Shown here: positions 9,611-17,489 of the stretch, piece after piece
Position numbering within the stretch: position 1 is the first letter of the stretch
Layout: each line of letters starts with the position of its first letter
DNA from: Oryzomonas sagensis
GTDB taxonomy: Bacteria; Desulfobacterota; Desulfuromonadia; Geobacterales; Pseudopelobacteraceae
Assembly (NCBI RefSeq): GCF_008802355.1
Contig: NZ_VZRA01000001.1
Location: forward strand, 1,568,571-1,632,570
Direction: 5' to 3'
Length of the DNA stretch: 64,000 nt
The notes under the pieces: generated by a model
The model's input: only the letters and a program-made list of their open reading frames with translations
What the model was told of the DNA's origin: nothing
Database searches by the model: none
Made by a program: the position numbers and the translations under genes

Positions 9611-10690
9611 TCACTCTATCCAACCGCCCCCTAGGACCCGCTCCCCTCGCTCCCCGTCATAAAGCACCGCGGCCTGTCCCGGTGTCACGGAGGTCTGGAG
9701 CTCATCGAAGTGCACCTCGAAGCGGTTTTCCGCACGCAGGACCACCCGGCACGGTGCCGGTTTGTGGCGGTAGCGGATGCGGCAGGCGGCGCGGAACTCC
9801 GCCGTGGCCGGGGTGGTGTTCCAGCTGGCGCGGGCCGCGGTCAGGGACCGGGCCGCCAGCTCTTCGCGCTCGCCCACCACGACCCGATTCGTGTCCGTGT
9901 CGATGGCCCGCACGTGCAGCGGATGCCCCCAGGCGATCCCCAGCCCTTTGCGCTGTCCGACCGTGTAGCGGTGCACCCCGGCGTGGCGGCCGACGACGGT
10001 TCCGTCACCGGTCACGATATCACCCGGTTTCTGATCTACGCCATGGCTCTCCAGGAAGCTCACGTAGTCATTGTCGGGAATGAAGCAAATCTCCTGGCTC
10101 TCATGCTTGTGCGCCACCGGGAGGTTGAATTCGGCGGCGAGCTTCCTCACTGCGGTTTTTTCGAGCATGCCGACCGGAAACAGGACGTGCTGCAACTGTT
10201 CCCCGGTCAGGGTAAAGAGAAAGTAGGACTGGTCCTTGGCGGCGTCGAGACCGGTCAGTAGCCATTTTTTGCCCGCCCCATCCTCGGCAATACGTGCATA
10301 ATGACCGGTCGCCAGCAGATCCGCCCCCATCTCGTGCGCCTTCTTCAGCAGCAGATCGAATTTGATCAGGTCGTTGCAGCGTATGCAGGGATTGGGGGTG
10401 CGACCGGCCGCATATTCCCCGATGAAGTACTGGATGACCAGTTCCTTGAACTCAGCCCGCATGTCGACTACCTCGAAGGGGATGCCGAGCTTCTTGGCCA
10501 CCCTGCCCGCATCCATGACATCATCGAGGGAACAGCAGGTCTTTATCCGGCTTCCCGGCTCCCTGGGGACCGGATCGTACAGCTGCAACGACACCCCGGT
10601 CACCTCGTAACCCTGCTCCTTCAGCAGGGCCGCGCTGACCGATGAATCGACGCCGCCGCTCATGGCTATCACGACATGTTTTTTGCTCAT
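9611..10690 (-). CDS. mnmA: tRNA-specific 2-thiouridylase
   Basis: MnmA thiolates U34 of tRNA-Lys, tRNA-Glu and tRNA-Gln. The 359-residue protein has the PP-loop SGGVDSS (11-17), the catalytic Cys102 in NPCIRCND, Cys202 in SQEICFIPDND, and the C-terminal beta-barrel region. Length is typical. It lies 15 bases after cysH and is in the same direction as the sulfate genes. This placement suggests co-supply of sulfur for tRNA modification, although MnmA normally takes persulfide sulfur relayed from a cysteine desulfurase rather than sulfide. Confidence 0.96.
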   Translation of the reverse strand: MSKKHVVIAMSGGVDSSVSAALLKEQGYEVTGVSLQLYDPVPREPGSRIKTCCSLDDVMDAGRVAKKLGIPFEVVDMRAEFKELVIQYFIGEYAAGRTPNPCIRCNDLIKFDLLLKKAHEMGADLLATGHYARIAEDGAGKKWLLTGLDAAKDQSYFLFTLTGEQLQHVLFPVGMLEKTAVRKLAAEFNLPVAHKHESQEICFIPDNDYVSFLESHGVDQKPGDIVTGDGTVVGRHAGVHRYTVGQRKGLGIAWGHPLHVRAIDTDTNRVVVGEREELAARSLTAARASWNTTPATAEFRAACRIRYRHKPAPCRVVLRAENRFEVHFDELQTSVTPGQAAVLYDGERGERVLGGGWIE

Positions 10691-10705
10691 GTTGACCTCA
10701 TACCG

Positions 10706-11401
10706 TTATCGCCGGTGCAGCCCGCATTCCTTGTTCTCGGGATTCTCCCACCACCACCTGCCGGCGCGGGCATCCTCGCCCGGTTGCACCGCCCTGGTGC
10801 AGGGGGCGCAGCCGATGGAACGGTACCCTTGGCTGTACAGGCGGTTTTTGGGCAACCGGTGCTCGTCGGTATAGCTCGTGAGTTGCTCCTCGCTCCAGTC
10901 TATCAGCGGGTTGATCTTCAAGATGCCGCCGTTCAGTGAGTCCAATTCGACGGCCTTCAGATCACTTCGGGTGACACTCTGCTCGCGGCGCATGCCGGTC
11001 ACCCAGCCTGCAAGCCCCGTGAGAGCCCGGGAGAGCGGCTCCACCTTGCGAATATGGCAGCAGGCGTGGCGCTTGTCCAGGGATTCGCGGAAGGAGAAGA
11101 GCCCCTCGGCCCGTTCCAGTCGCTCAACCTCTTCGTGGCGGGGGAAAAACCACTCGATGTGCAGGTGGTAGCGTTCCACCAAGGCATCGGCCACCTCGTA
11201 GGTCTCTTCGTTCAGCCGCCCGGTGTCTAGGGCAAATACCCCCAGGGAAAGCCCCGCTTCATGGGCGATATTGATAATGGCCACATCCTCCAGGGAGAAG
11301 GAGCAGGCCAGGGATACCGGCCCTCCGGCGGCCTCGATGCCGGCGCGGAGAATCTCCGCCGGGGTGGCGTTTGCCGTTATTTCAGGAATGTTTGCACTCA
11401 T
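10706..11401 (-). CDS. cysH: Assimilatory adenylylsulfate (APS) reductase
   Basis: This enzyme reduces activated sulfate to sulfite with thioredoxin-type reductants. The 231-residue protein has the paired cysteines ACCHIRK (114-115) and CAPC (198, 201) that bind a [4Fe-4S] cluster in APS-using members, and the C-terminal ECGLH motif with catalytic Cys226. PAPS-specific CysH enzymes lack the four cluster cysteines. Together with the missing APS kinase this supports APS as substrate. The ATG is preceded by an AGAGAAAGG stretch. It lies between cysA and mnmA. Confidence 0.94.
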   Translation of the reverse strand: MSANIPEITANATPAEILRAGIEAAGGPVSLACSFSLEDVAIINIAHEAGLSLGVFALDTGRLNEETYEVADALVERYHLHIEWFFPRHEEVERLERAEGLFSFRESLDKRHACCHIRKVEPLSRALTGLAGWVTGMRREQSVTRSDLKAVELDSLNGGILKINPLIDWSEEQLTSYTDEHRLPKNRLYSQGYRSIGCAPCTRAVQPGEDARAGRWWWENPENKECGLHRR

Positions 11402-11467
11402 TAGTTGCCTTTCTCTTCCGGAATGCGATTTTTTCGTCCTGGCAAGGCTGTCGAGGGATGGTGAGGA

Positions 11468-11486
11468 GACGTAGCAGCGCTACGTC
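11468..11486. repeat. Palindromic element between cysA and cysH
   Basis: An 8-bp perfect inverted repeat, GACGTAGC with GCTACGTC around AGC, lies in the 139-base gap. The flanking sequence (about 11440-11535) is GC-rich and has the appearance of a dispersed intergenic repeat unit. No T tract follows, so it is not an obvious terminator. Confidence 0.5.
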
Positions 11487-11540
11487 GCACGATCCAGCCC
11501 GAAGACTTACGCAGCCAGGGCGGAAAAGGCGCGTTCCTCG

Positions 11541-12578
11541 TTAAATCTGGTAATCCTCCACGAACACCCTGACTTGCCGCGGCCGCACATATACCTGCTC
11601 ACTCTGCTGCAATCCCAGGTTCTTGAATACGTCCCTGGTCAGCTCCGCCTCGATGAACTCTCCGGTGGCGTCAATGGCCAGGGTGACCCGCACCGAGGGG
11701 CCCAGCTTCTGGATATGCCTGATCACGGCCTTCAGGGCCGTCGAGTCCTGGGGGCTGCGCTCGATCTCGATGTCGTGGGAGCGGACGTACGACACGGCGT
11801 TTTCGTCTGTCCCATGCTGGTCGGCGCCCGGCTGGTTCAGGCGGCCGTGGAACAGGTTGACGTTGCCCAGGAAGTTGAGCACAAACGGGTTGGCGGGGTG
11901 GTCGTAGACCAGGTCCGGCGTGCCGGCCTGCTCGATCCTCCCCTTGTTCATGACCACGATGCGGTCGGCCACCTCCAGCGCCTCCTCCTGATCGTGGGTA
12001 ACGAAAACACTGGTGACGTGGATCTCGTCGTGCAGTTTGCGCAGCCACCGGCGCAGTTCAGCCCGCACCTGGGCGTCCAGGGCGCCGAACGGTTCGTCCA
12101 AGAGCAGCACCTGCGGCTCCACCGCCAGGGCGCGGGCCAGGGCGATGCGCTGGCGCTGGCCGCCGGAGAGTTGCGCCGGATAGCGTTGCGCCAAACCTTC
12201 CAACTGTACCAGGCGCAGCAGTTCCATGACCTTGGCGTTGATCTTCGATTTGGAGGGGCGGGTGCCGCGCGGCCTGACGTTCAACCCAAAGGCCACATTG
12301 TCGAAGACGGTCATGTGTTTGAACAGGGCGTAATGCTGGAAGACAAAACCGACCTTGCGCTCCCGCACATGGTGTTCGGTGGTGTCTTCGCCGTTGAAGA
12401 GGATGCGCCCGCTGTCCGCACGTTCCAGGCCGGCAATGATTCGCAACAGGGTGGTCTTGCCCGACCCGGACGGCCCCAGCAGCGCAACCAGTTCCCCCGA
12501 GGGGATGGCAAGGGTGACGTCGTTCAGGGCGGTGAAGCTGCCGAACTGCTTATGGATGTTTTCTACCTCGATACTCAT
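11541..12578 (-). CDS. cysA: Sulfate ABC transporter ATP-binding protein
   Basis: CysA energises sulfate/thiosulfate import. The 345-residue protein has Walker [10 protein letters not shown], the Q-loop segment [11 protein letters not shown], the signature [15 protein letters not shown], Walker [13 protein letters not shown] and the switch His in [12 protein letters not shown]-terminal regulatory domain of about 110 residues follows. It is downstream of cysW and completes sbp-cysT-cysW-cysA. Confidence 0.96.
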   Translation of the reverse strand: MSIEVENIHKQFGSFTALNDVTLAIPSGELVALLGPSGSGKTTLLRIIAGLERADSGRILFNGEDTTEHHVRERKVGFVFQHYALFKHMTVFDNVAFGLNVRPRGTRPSKSKINAKVMELLRLVQLEGLAQRYPAQLSGGQRQRIALARALAVEPQVLLLDEPFGALDAQVRAELRRWLRKLHDEIHVTSVFVTHDQEEALEVADRIVVMNKGRIEQAGTPDLVYDHPANPFVLNFLGNVNLFHGRLNQPGADQHGTDENAVSYVRSHDIEIERSPQDSTALKAVIRHIQKLGPSVRVTLAIDATGEFIEAELTRDVFKNLGLQQSEQVYVRPRQVRVFVEDYQI

Positions 12579-12632
12579 GGGATCACCTGTAAAGTCAGAT
12601 TCTCAAACTTGGATTCTTGACGCCTTTAACCA

Positions 12633-13499
12633 TCATCTGCCGAGTTGCTGCCGTACCTTCCACTCTGCCACGGTCTTCACCACCAGGGTGATCAGGGCCA
12701 GGAAGGCCAGGAGCGATGCCACGGCAAATGCGGCCGTGTAGTTGTACTCGTTGTACAGTATCTCCACATGCAGCGGCACGGTGTTGGTGCTGCCGCGGAT
12801 ATGGCCCGAGACGACCGACACGGCGCCGAATTCCCCCATGGCCCTGGCGTTGCACAGGATCACGCCGTAGATGATGCCCCACTTGATGTTGGGCAGGGTC
12901 ACCCGGAAAAAGGTCTGCAAGCCGCTGGCGCCCAGCACCAGGGCTGCCTCCTCCTCGTCCCTCCCCTGGGCCTCCATGAGCGGGATCAACTCCCGGGCAA
13001 TGAAGGGGAAGGTGACGAAGATGGTGGCCAGGATGATGCCCGGCACGGCAAAGACGATCTTGGTGTCGTGGGCGTCGAGCCAGGGGCCCAGCCATCCCTG
13101 GCGGCCGAACAGCAGCACGAAGATCAGGCCCGAGATGACCGGGGAGACCGAGAAGGGGAGGTCGATCAGGGTGATCAGCAGGTTCTTGCCCGGAAAGGTG
13201 AACTTGGCAATGGCCCAGGCCGCCATCACGCCGAACACCAGGTTGAGCGGCACCGCCACGGCGGCGGTGATCAGGGTCAGCTTGATGGATGACAGGGTGT
13301 CCGGCTCCTTGAGGGCAGCCAGGTAAACGTCCAACCCCTTTTCGAAGGCTTGGCTGAACACCGCCGCCAGGGGGAGGACAAGGAACAGGGCCAGGAAAAC
13401 CAGGGCCACGGCCGTCAGCCCCCAGCGCACGAGGGCCGGTTCGGTGATGCGGTGGTTGTCGGTGTTTTTTCCTGCATATGGTGTGACCGGTGCTGACAT
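12633..13499 (-). CDS. cysW: Sulfate ABC transporter permease CysW
   Basis: CysW is one of two membrane permeases of the sulfate importer. The 288-residue protein has six hydrophobic spans and the ABC-permease coupling loop [16 protein letters not shown], where the EAA-Gly motif contacts CysA. The segment [16 protein letters not shown] is characteristic of CysW/CysT. The N terminus is about 25 residues of polar sequence before the first span. The 82-base gap from cysT contains a 9-bp tandem repeat. Confidence 0.95.
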   Translation of the reverse strand: MSAPVTPYAGKNTDNHRITEPALVRWGLTAVALVFLALFLVLPLAAVFSQAFEKGLDVYLAALKEPDTLSSIKLTLITAAVAVPLNLVFGVMAAWAIAKFTFPGKNLLITLIDLPFSVSPVISGLIFVLLFGRQGWLGPWLDAHDTKIVFAVPGIILATIFVTFPFIARELIPLMEAQGRDEEEAALVLGASGLQTFFRVTLPNIKWGIIYGVILCNARAMGEFGAVSVVSGHIRGSTNTVPLHVEILYNEYNYTAAFAVASLLAFLALITLVVKTVAEWKVRQQLGR

Positions 13500-13531
13500 G
13501 GGGACCTCGAGAGAATGAAAAACGGTTATTT

Positions 13532-13576
13532 ATAGGCCCTATAGGTCTCATAAGACCTATAAGTCCCATAAGTCTC
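13532..13576. repeat. Tandem repeat of five 9-bp units between cysT and cysW
   Basis: Five consecutive 9-bp units read ATAGGCCCT, ATAGGTCTC, ATAAGACCT, ATAAGTCCC and ATAAGTCTC. They share ATARGNCYY (last two positions C or T) and lie in the short gap between the cysT stop and the cysW start. The array partly self-pairs, since AGGTCT and AGACCT are complementary. Its 9-bp period keeps frames open but it is upstream of the cysW ribosome site and probably not translated. Confidence 0.8.
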
Positions 13577-13581
13577 AGTAG

Positions 13582-14493
13582 TTACTCGGCGTACCTTCTG
13601 CTCCACTTCTGGAGCAGGTTGATGACCAGCAGTATGACGAATGATGCCACCAGCATGACCGTGGCCACGGCCGTTGCCCCCTGGTAGTCGTACTGTTCCA
13701 GTTTGGTGATGATGATCAACGGCGTGATCTCCGAGACCATGGGCATGTTGCCGGCGATGAAGATGATGGAGCCGTACTCGCCCACGGCCCGGGCAAAGGC
13801 CAGGGCAAAGCCGGTCAAAACCGACGGGAACAAGAGCGGGAACAACACCCTCCGGAAGGTCTGCAGACGGTTGGCCCCGAGGCAGGCGGCCGCTTCCTCG
13901 ATCTCGCTGTCCAACTCCTCGATCACCGGCTGGACCGTGCGTACCACGAAGGGGAGGCCGATGAAGGTCATGGCTACGATGATCCCCAGGGGGGTGAAGG
14001 CTACCTTGATGCCGTGGGGTTCCAGATAGCGCCCCACCCAGCCGTTGGCGGAGTAGACCGTTGCCAGGGTGATGCCGGCCACCGCCGTGGGCAGGGCAAA
14101 GGGGAGGTCCACCAGGGCATCCACCAACCGCTTGCCGGGAAAGGGGTAACGCACCAGCACCCAGGCCACCAGGACGCCGAACAGGGCATTGATGCCGGCT
14201 GCCGCCAGGGCGGCGCCAAAGGTGACCTTGTAGGAGGCCAGCACCCGCGGCGCGGTTACAACGGCCACGAAGTCGTGCCAGGAGAGCCCCGCGGTCTTGA
14301 AGATCAGGGCGGAAAGCGGGATCAGCACGATCAGGCTCAGGTAGAGGAGCGTGTACCCCATGGTCGGCCCGAAGCCGGGCAGGACGTTGTTATGGCGCTT
14401 GAAAAGTTTCATGTAGTTGGGCCCTTGGATGCTGCCGAGCCGGGGGGAAGGGGCGTGACGGTTCCCATGTGGTGTGGGAGATGTCGGTTTCAT
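13582..14493 (-). CDS. cysT: Sulfate ABC transporter permease CysT
   Basis: CysT (CysU) is the second permease of the sulfate importer. The protein has six hydrophobic spans and the coupling loop EIEEAAACLGANRLQTF. The start at 14493 was chosen because GAGAGGA lies 5-7 bases upstream, giving 303 residues. An ATG 24 bases further upstream has no ribosome site, and one at 14412 is closest to the first membrane span but has a weaker site. It follows sbp with a strong hairpin in the gap. Confidence 0.94.
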   Translation of the reverse strand: MKPTSPTPHGNRHAPSPRLGSIQGPNYMKLFKRHNNVLPGFGPTMGYTLLYLSLIVLIPLSALIFKTAGLSWHDFVAVVTAPRVLASYKVTFGAALAAAGINALFGVLVAWVLVRYPFPGKRLVDALVDLPFALPTAVAGITLATVYSANGWVGRYLEPHGIKVAFTPLGIIVAMTFIGLPFVVRTVQPVIEELDSEIEEAAACLGANRLQTFRRVLFPLLFPSVLTGFALAFARAVGEYGSIIFIAGNMPMVSEITPLIIITKLEQYDYQGATAVATVMLVASFVILLVINLLQKWSRRYAE

Positions 14494-14543
14494 GCGCTTC
14501 CTCTCGCTCGGGATCATGCTGAAACGTCTTTGGGGTTGTCATA

Positions 14544-14570
14544 CCCGGGGCAGGGAGTGCCTGCCCCGGG
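14544..14570. repeat. Strong hairpin between sbp and cysT
   Basis: A perfect 11-bp GC-rich stem (CCCGGGGCAGG with CCTGCCCCGGG) with a 5-base loop lies 23 bases after the sbp stop. No T tract follows on either strand. Such hairpins between a binding-protein gene and its permease genes often protect the upstream message from 3' decay and keep the binding protein in excess; that role is inferred here. Confidence 0.7.
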
Positions 14571-14592
14571 CCGTGCGGAAAAGGTGCGTCCT

Positions 14593-15597
14593 CTATTTTG
14601 CGGCACCGTAGATCTGGTCGAACACCCCGCCGTCGGCGAAATGTTTCCTCTGGGCCTTCTGCCAGCCGCCGAAAGCCTGGTCGATGGTGTAGAGCCTGAG
14701 TTTGGCCAGCTTGGTGGGCACCTTCTTGTCGATGGGGCGGTAGTAATGCTTGGCCGCGATCCGCTGCCCTTCGGCGCTGTAGAGGTATTTCAGGTATTCC
14801 TCGGCCACCTTGCGGGTGCCGTGTTTATCCACGACCTTGTCCACCACGGCTACCGGCGGTTCGGCCAGGATACTCTCGGGCGGGGTTACAACATCGAATT
14901 TGTCCGGCCCCAACTCGTTGATGGCCAGGAATGCCTCGTTTTCCCAAGCCAGGAGTACATCGCCCAGGCCGCGCTGCACGAAGGTGTTGGTGGCGCCGCG
15001 GGCGCCGGAGTCAAGCACCGGCACGTTCTTGAAGAGTTTGGTGACGAATTCCCTCGCCTTGGCCTCGTTGCCACCTTTCTGGTGCAGGGCGTAGCCCCAG
15101 GCTGCCAGATAATTCCAGCGGGCGCCGCCGGAGGTCTTGGGGTTGGGGGTTATGACCGAGATGCCGGGCTTGATGAGGTCGCTCCAGTCCCTGATGTGTT
15201 TGGGATTGCCCTTGCGCACCAGAAAGACGATGGTCGAGGTGTAGGGAGAGCTGTTGTGGGGCAGGCGTTTCTGCCAGCCGGGCTTGATCAGCCCTTTTTC
15301 CTGGATGGCGTCGATGTCGTAGGCCAGGGCCAGGGTGACCACATCGGCATCAAGGCCGTCGATGACCGAACGGGCCTGTTTGCCGGAGCCGCCGTGGGAC
15401 TGTTTGACGGTGACGTTCTGGCCGCTTTTTTTGTGCCAGTATCTGGCAAAGGCGTTGTTGAAATCCTGGTACAACTCCCGGGTCGGGTCGTAGGAAACGT
15501 TCTGCAGGGTGACGCCCGGCGCGGAAAATGCCGGCAAAGCTGTTGCAAGGGCTAACGACAGTACGGCGATGATGGTGACGAGCTTTCGTGGGTGCAT
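14593..15597 (-). CDS. sbp: Periplasmic sulfate-binding protein
   Basis: This is the solute-binding protein that delivers sulfate to CysTWA. The 334-residue precursor has a Sec signal peptide (Lys-Arg followed by a hydrophobic core, cleavage near ALPAFSA, residues 20-26). Family segments include [36 protein letters not shown] and [12 protein letters not shown], which line the sulfate pocket. The ATG follows GGAGG by about 10 bases. It is first in the importer operon, 72 bases after the tusA-like gene. Confidence 0.96.
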   Translation of the reverse strand: MHPRKLVTIIAVLSLALATALPAFSAPGVTLQNVSYDPTRELYQDFNNAFARYWHKKSGQNVTVKQSHGGSGKQARSVIDGLDADVVTLALAYDIDAIQEKGLIKPGWQKRLPHNSSPYTSTIVFLVRKGNPKHIRDWSDLIKPGISVITPNPKTSGGARWNYLAAWGYALHQKGGNEAKAREFVTKLFKNVPVLDSGARGATNTFVQRGLGDVLLAWENEAFLAINELGPDKFDVVTPPESILAEPPVAVVDKVVDKHGTRKVAEEYLKYLYSAEGQRIAAKHYYRPIDKKVPTKLAKLRLYTIDQAFGGWQKAQRKHFADGGVFDQIYGAAK

Positions 15598-15626
15598 GAT
15601 CGTGTTACCTCCTATTTTTGTCTATA

Positions 15627-15646
15627 GAGTTTATAGAAATAAACTC
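15627..15646. promoter_or_regulatory. Perfect inverted repeat upstream of sbp, candidate operator
   Basis: GAGTTTAT and ATAAACTC form a perfect 8-bp inverted repeat around AGAA, about 30 bases upstream of the sbp start. No T tract follows on the minus strand, so a terminator is unlikely. The size and symmetry fit a dimeric repressor site. The regulator is unknown; a sulfur-responsive Rrf2-family factor is one possibility. Confidence 0.5.
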
Positions 15647-15669
15647 CAAAATAATGCGCTGATGAGACG

Positions 15670-15897
15670 TTAATCCTCAACCTTTTCCAACTCCAGGACA
15701 TAGTGGCCTTCAGCCGTTTGCCGCAGTCCCAGCAACTTGTGCCCCTCGGCCTTGAGGCTGCGGGGAACATTCTTGACCGGCTCCCCGTCATCCAGGAGGA
15801 TCTGGGCCGTTTCTCCGGCCGCTATATCCTCCAGGGCCAGCTTGGCCTTGACGAAGTTCGTGGGACAACCGACGCCCCGCAGATCGATCACCTGCAT
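15670..15897 (-). CDS. TusA/SirA-family sulfur carrier protein
   Basis: This 75-residue protein has the TusA fold pattern: an N-terminal DLRGVGCP motif with Cys11 as the expected persulfide carrier, two helices and a C-terminal beta strand. The start at 15897 is chosen because AGGAG lies 7 bases upstream; an ATG two codons earlier would be only one base from that site. It lies 13 bases after the sulfite-reductase-like gene and before sbp, so it probably moves sulfur produced by, or delivered to, that reductase. It need not act in tRNA thiolation as TusA does in E. coli. Confidence 0.9.
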   Translation of the reverse strand: MQVIDLRGVGCPTNFVKAKLALEDIAAGETAQILLDDGEPVKNVPRSLKAEGHKLLGLRQTAEGHYVLELEKVED

Positions 15898-15910
15898 GAG
15901 CATGCTCCTT

Positions 15911-16864
15911 TCATGATCGTATTCCCACCTGGGTCTCGATGACCTGGGGCGGTATGGTTGCCGTAACCGTGTTGTCGGGGAACTGCTGCCGCAGATGGTC
16001 GAGCAGGGCCTGGGGGCCTTCCTTGATGATCACATCCCCCAGCCTGATGCGGCCTAGGGCTTCGGCTTTTTCCTTGTACCACTCCAACACGGTCGAAATG
16101 AAATCCACCACCCGCTCTTCGGGGAGGAAGGTAGCGAACAGCGTGCCGACCAGGGGATTGCGCCCCCACTTGCCGCCGATGCGCACGGTGTAGCCGCGGC
16201 GTTTCTCGCTCCAGGCGCTGGTGGGGCAGACCTTGACGCAGTCGCCGCACCAGATGCAGCGCTCGGCGTCGAAAACCGGCTTGTTGTCCTCGCCCATGGT
16301 GATCGCCTTGGGGACGCAGTTCTTGGCGCACAGGCCGCAGCTGATGCAGGCGTCCTTGTCCAGTTGCGGGTAGATCGCGCCCTGGAAGCCGACGTCGTTG
16401 GTGGCCGACTTGGGGCAGTCGAAGGGGCAACCGGCAAAGGCAACCTTAAACTTGTGGTGGCCGGTGGCGGTGCCGAACAGCTTCTCATCCACCTCCAGGG
16501 CCGACTTCTGGGTGTCCACCAGGCCGTTGGGGTTGTACTCGCAACCGCCGCAGGCCACCGGAACGCGCACCCGCGCCCCGCAGGAGGCAACCTTCTGGGT
16601 CGCCTCGCCCAACTCCTCCACCACCACGTCGAAATCCTTGAAGTTGATATTGATCAGCTCGATGGATTGCCGCACGGAAAGATGGACAAATTCGCCGCCG
16701 TATTTTTCCGCCACTTCCGCAATCTTTTTCAGGCGGGGTACCGACATCCTGCCGCCGGGAACGCGCAGGCGCACGGTGAACAGGTCTTTGCCCCGCTCCT
16801 TGATGAACCCGCCGGATTTAAGATTGCTCAAATCTATCTTTGCAGGCTGCTGTGCCTTTGACAT
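15911..16864 (-). CDS. Sulfite/nitrite reductase-like siroheme and ferredoxin-domain protein
   Basis: This 317-residue protein resembles small anaerobic sulfite reductases. Residues about 15-85 form the ferredoxin-like half domain with SVRQSIELININ. Cluster-binding cysteines follow at 105 and 108 (CGGC) and at 146 and 150 (GCPFDC). Two [4Fe-4S] ferredoxin motifs follow at 173-183 (CISCGLCAKNC) and 203-213 (CIWCGDCVKVC). In sulfite reductases the siroheme-bridged cluster usually uses C-X5-C then C-X3-C; here the first pair is C-X2-C, with Cys95 nearby. ATG 16864 has AGGAG 8 bases upstream. Position before tusA-like and the sulfate genes supports sulfite to sulfide reduction, but nitrite is not excluded. 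Confidence 0.82.
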   Translation of the reverse strand: MSKAQQPAKIDLSNLKSGGFIKERGKDLFTVRLRVPGGRMSVPRLKKIAEVAEKYGGEFVHLSVRQSIELININFKDFDVVVEELGEATQKVASCGARVRVPVACGGCEYNPNGLVDTQKSALEVDEKLFGTATGHHKFKVAFAGCPFDCPKSATNDVGFQGAIYPQLDKDACISCGLCAKNCVPKAITMGEDNKPVFDAERCIWCGDCVKVCPTSAWSEKRRGYTVRIGGKWGRNPLVGTLFATFLPEERVVDFISTVLEWYKEKAEALGRIRLGDVIIKEGPQALLDHLRQQFPDNTVTATIPPQVIETQVGIRS

Positions 16865-16895
16865 TGGTTTCACTCCTGAAAAAGTATGCTTTAAA

Positions 16896-16923
16896 CCTAT
16901 ATTAAATACATAGACATTGTCAA
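16896..16923 (-). promoter_or_regulatory. Sigma-70 promoter for the sulfite-reductase/tusA unit
   Basis: TTGACA (16918-16923) and TATAGG (16896-16901) are 16 bp apart on the minus strand, giving a leader of about 25 bases to the ATG at 16864. The region between hcyD and this gene is AT-rich (TTTAATATA), unlike the surrounding sequence. Confidence 0.7.
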
Positions 16924-16931
16924 GAATATTT

Positions 16932-17354
16932 TTATGCTTTATTACCGATTTGGTATTTAATCGTTTCGATCGGCTCAGGCTCTACGTTTCCGTCGTGAAT
17001 CTTATAGGATTTCACGGCAGGGTCCGTGGGATCGGCCAACGAGATGATGACGTAGGAAACCAGCGGCGTGAGGGCCAGCTTGATATCCTCCTGGGACGGA
17101 CGGGCCGGCGTCTCGGGGTGGGAGTGGTACACGGCCAGCATGGAGAGCCCCTTGGCCCGCAGATCCTTCACCACGCTGAACTGCTCCCGCGGCTCCATCA
17201 TGAAATGCTCGTTGCTGGCGTCGGAGTTGGTCATGCGGTAGATCACAGATACGGTATCGTCCGTCCCGCCGAGAATCCCGCACACTTCCAGGGGGAATCC
17301 CTCGCGGGCATGGGCGATCAGGTCGTCGTAGACTGAAGCAGGGATTTTCAGCAT
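16932..17354 (-). CDS. hcyD: JAMM/MPN-family metalloprotease, HcyD-like
   Basis: This is a 140-residue zinc JAMM peptidase. The catalytic set is visible as Glu23 (LEVCGILGG), His77-Ser-His79-Pro and Ser87-x-x-Asp90. Short bacterial members of this type trim residues after the Gly-Gly end of ubiquitin-like sulfur carriers (QbsD, HcyD) or release Cys from CysO (Mec). The start at 17354 has GAGG 7 bases upstream. It is last in metY-hcyS-hcyF-hcyD, and the carrier gene ends in GGGH, so trimming its last residue is the natural role. This is by analogy with Wolinella succinogenes and is not proven here. Confidence 0.88.
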   Translation of the reverse strand: MLKIPASVYDDLIAHAREGFPLEVCGILGGTDDTVSVIYRMTNSDASNEHFMMEPREQFSVVKDLRAKGLSMLAVYHSHPETPARPSQEDIKLALTPLVSYVIISLADPTDPAVKSYKIHDGNVEPEPIETIKYQIGNKA

Positions 17355-17392
17355 GTTCAAACCTCGCAAGTTAAGAAAAGCGATCAAAAACG

Positions 17393-17472
17393 GTCTCTCA
17401 CAGAGCACACAGAGGAATTCAAATTATAGAATCACAAATCTTTTCTCTATGTCTCTGTGAGCGAGTGAGAGA
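17393..17472. repeat. Imperfect inverted repeat between hcyF and hcyD
   Basis: CACAGAG and ACAGAGG on the left match CTCTATGT and CTCTGTG on the right around an AT-rich centre, with outer TCTCTCA/TGAGAGA. This kind of CACAGAG...CTCTGTG element is often dispersed in bacterial genomes. It fills most of the 135-base gap and could reduce read-through into hcyD. Confidence 0.5.
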
Positions 17473-17489
17473 ACGATTTTTTGCACTAG

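Noticed and set aside
13490..13580. Peptide-like repeat GLIGLMRPIGPI read across the gap before cysW
   Set aside because: It is the translation of the 9-bp tandem repeat upstream of the cysW ribosome site, so not a coding gene.
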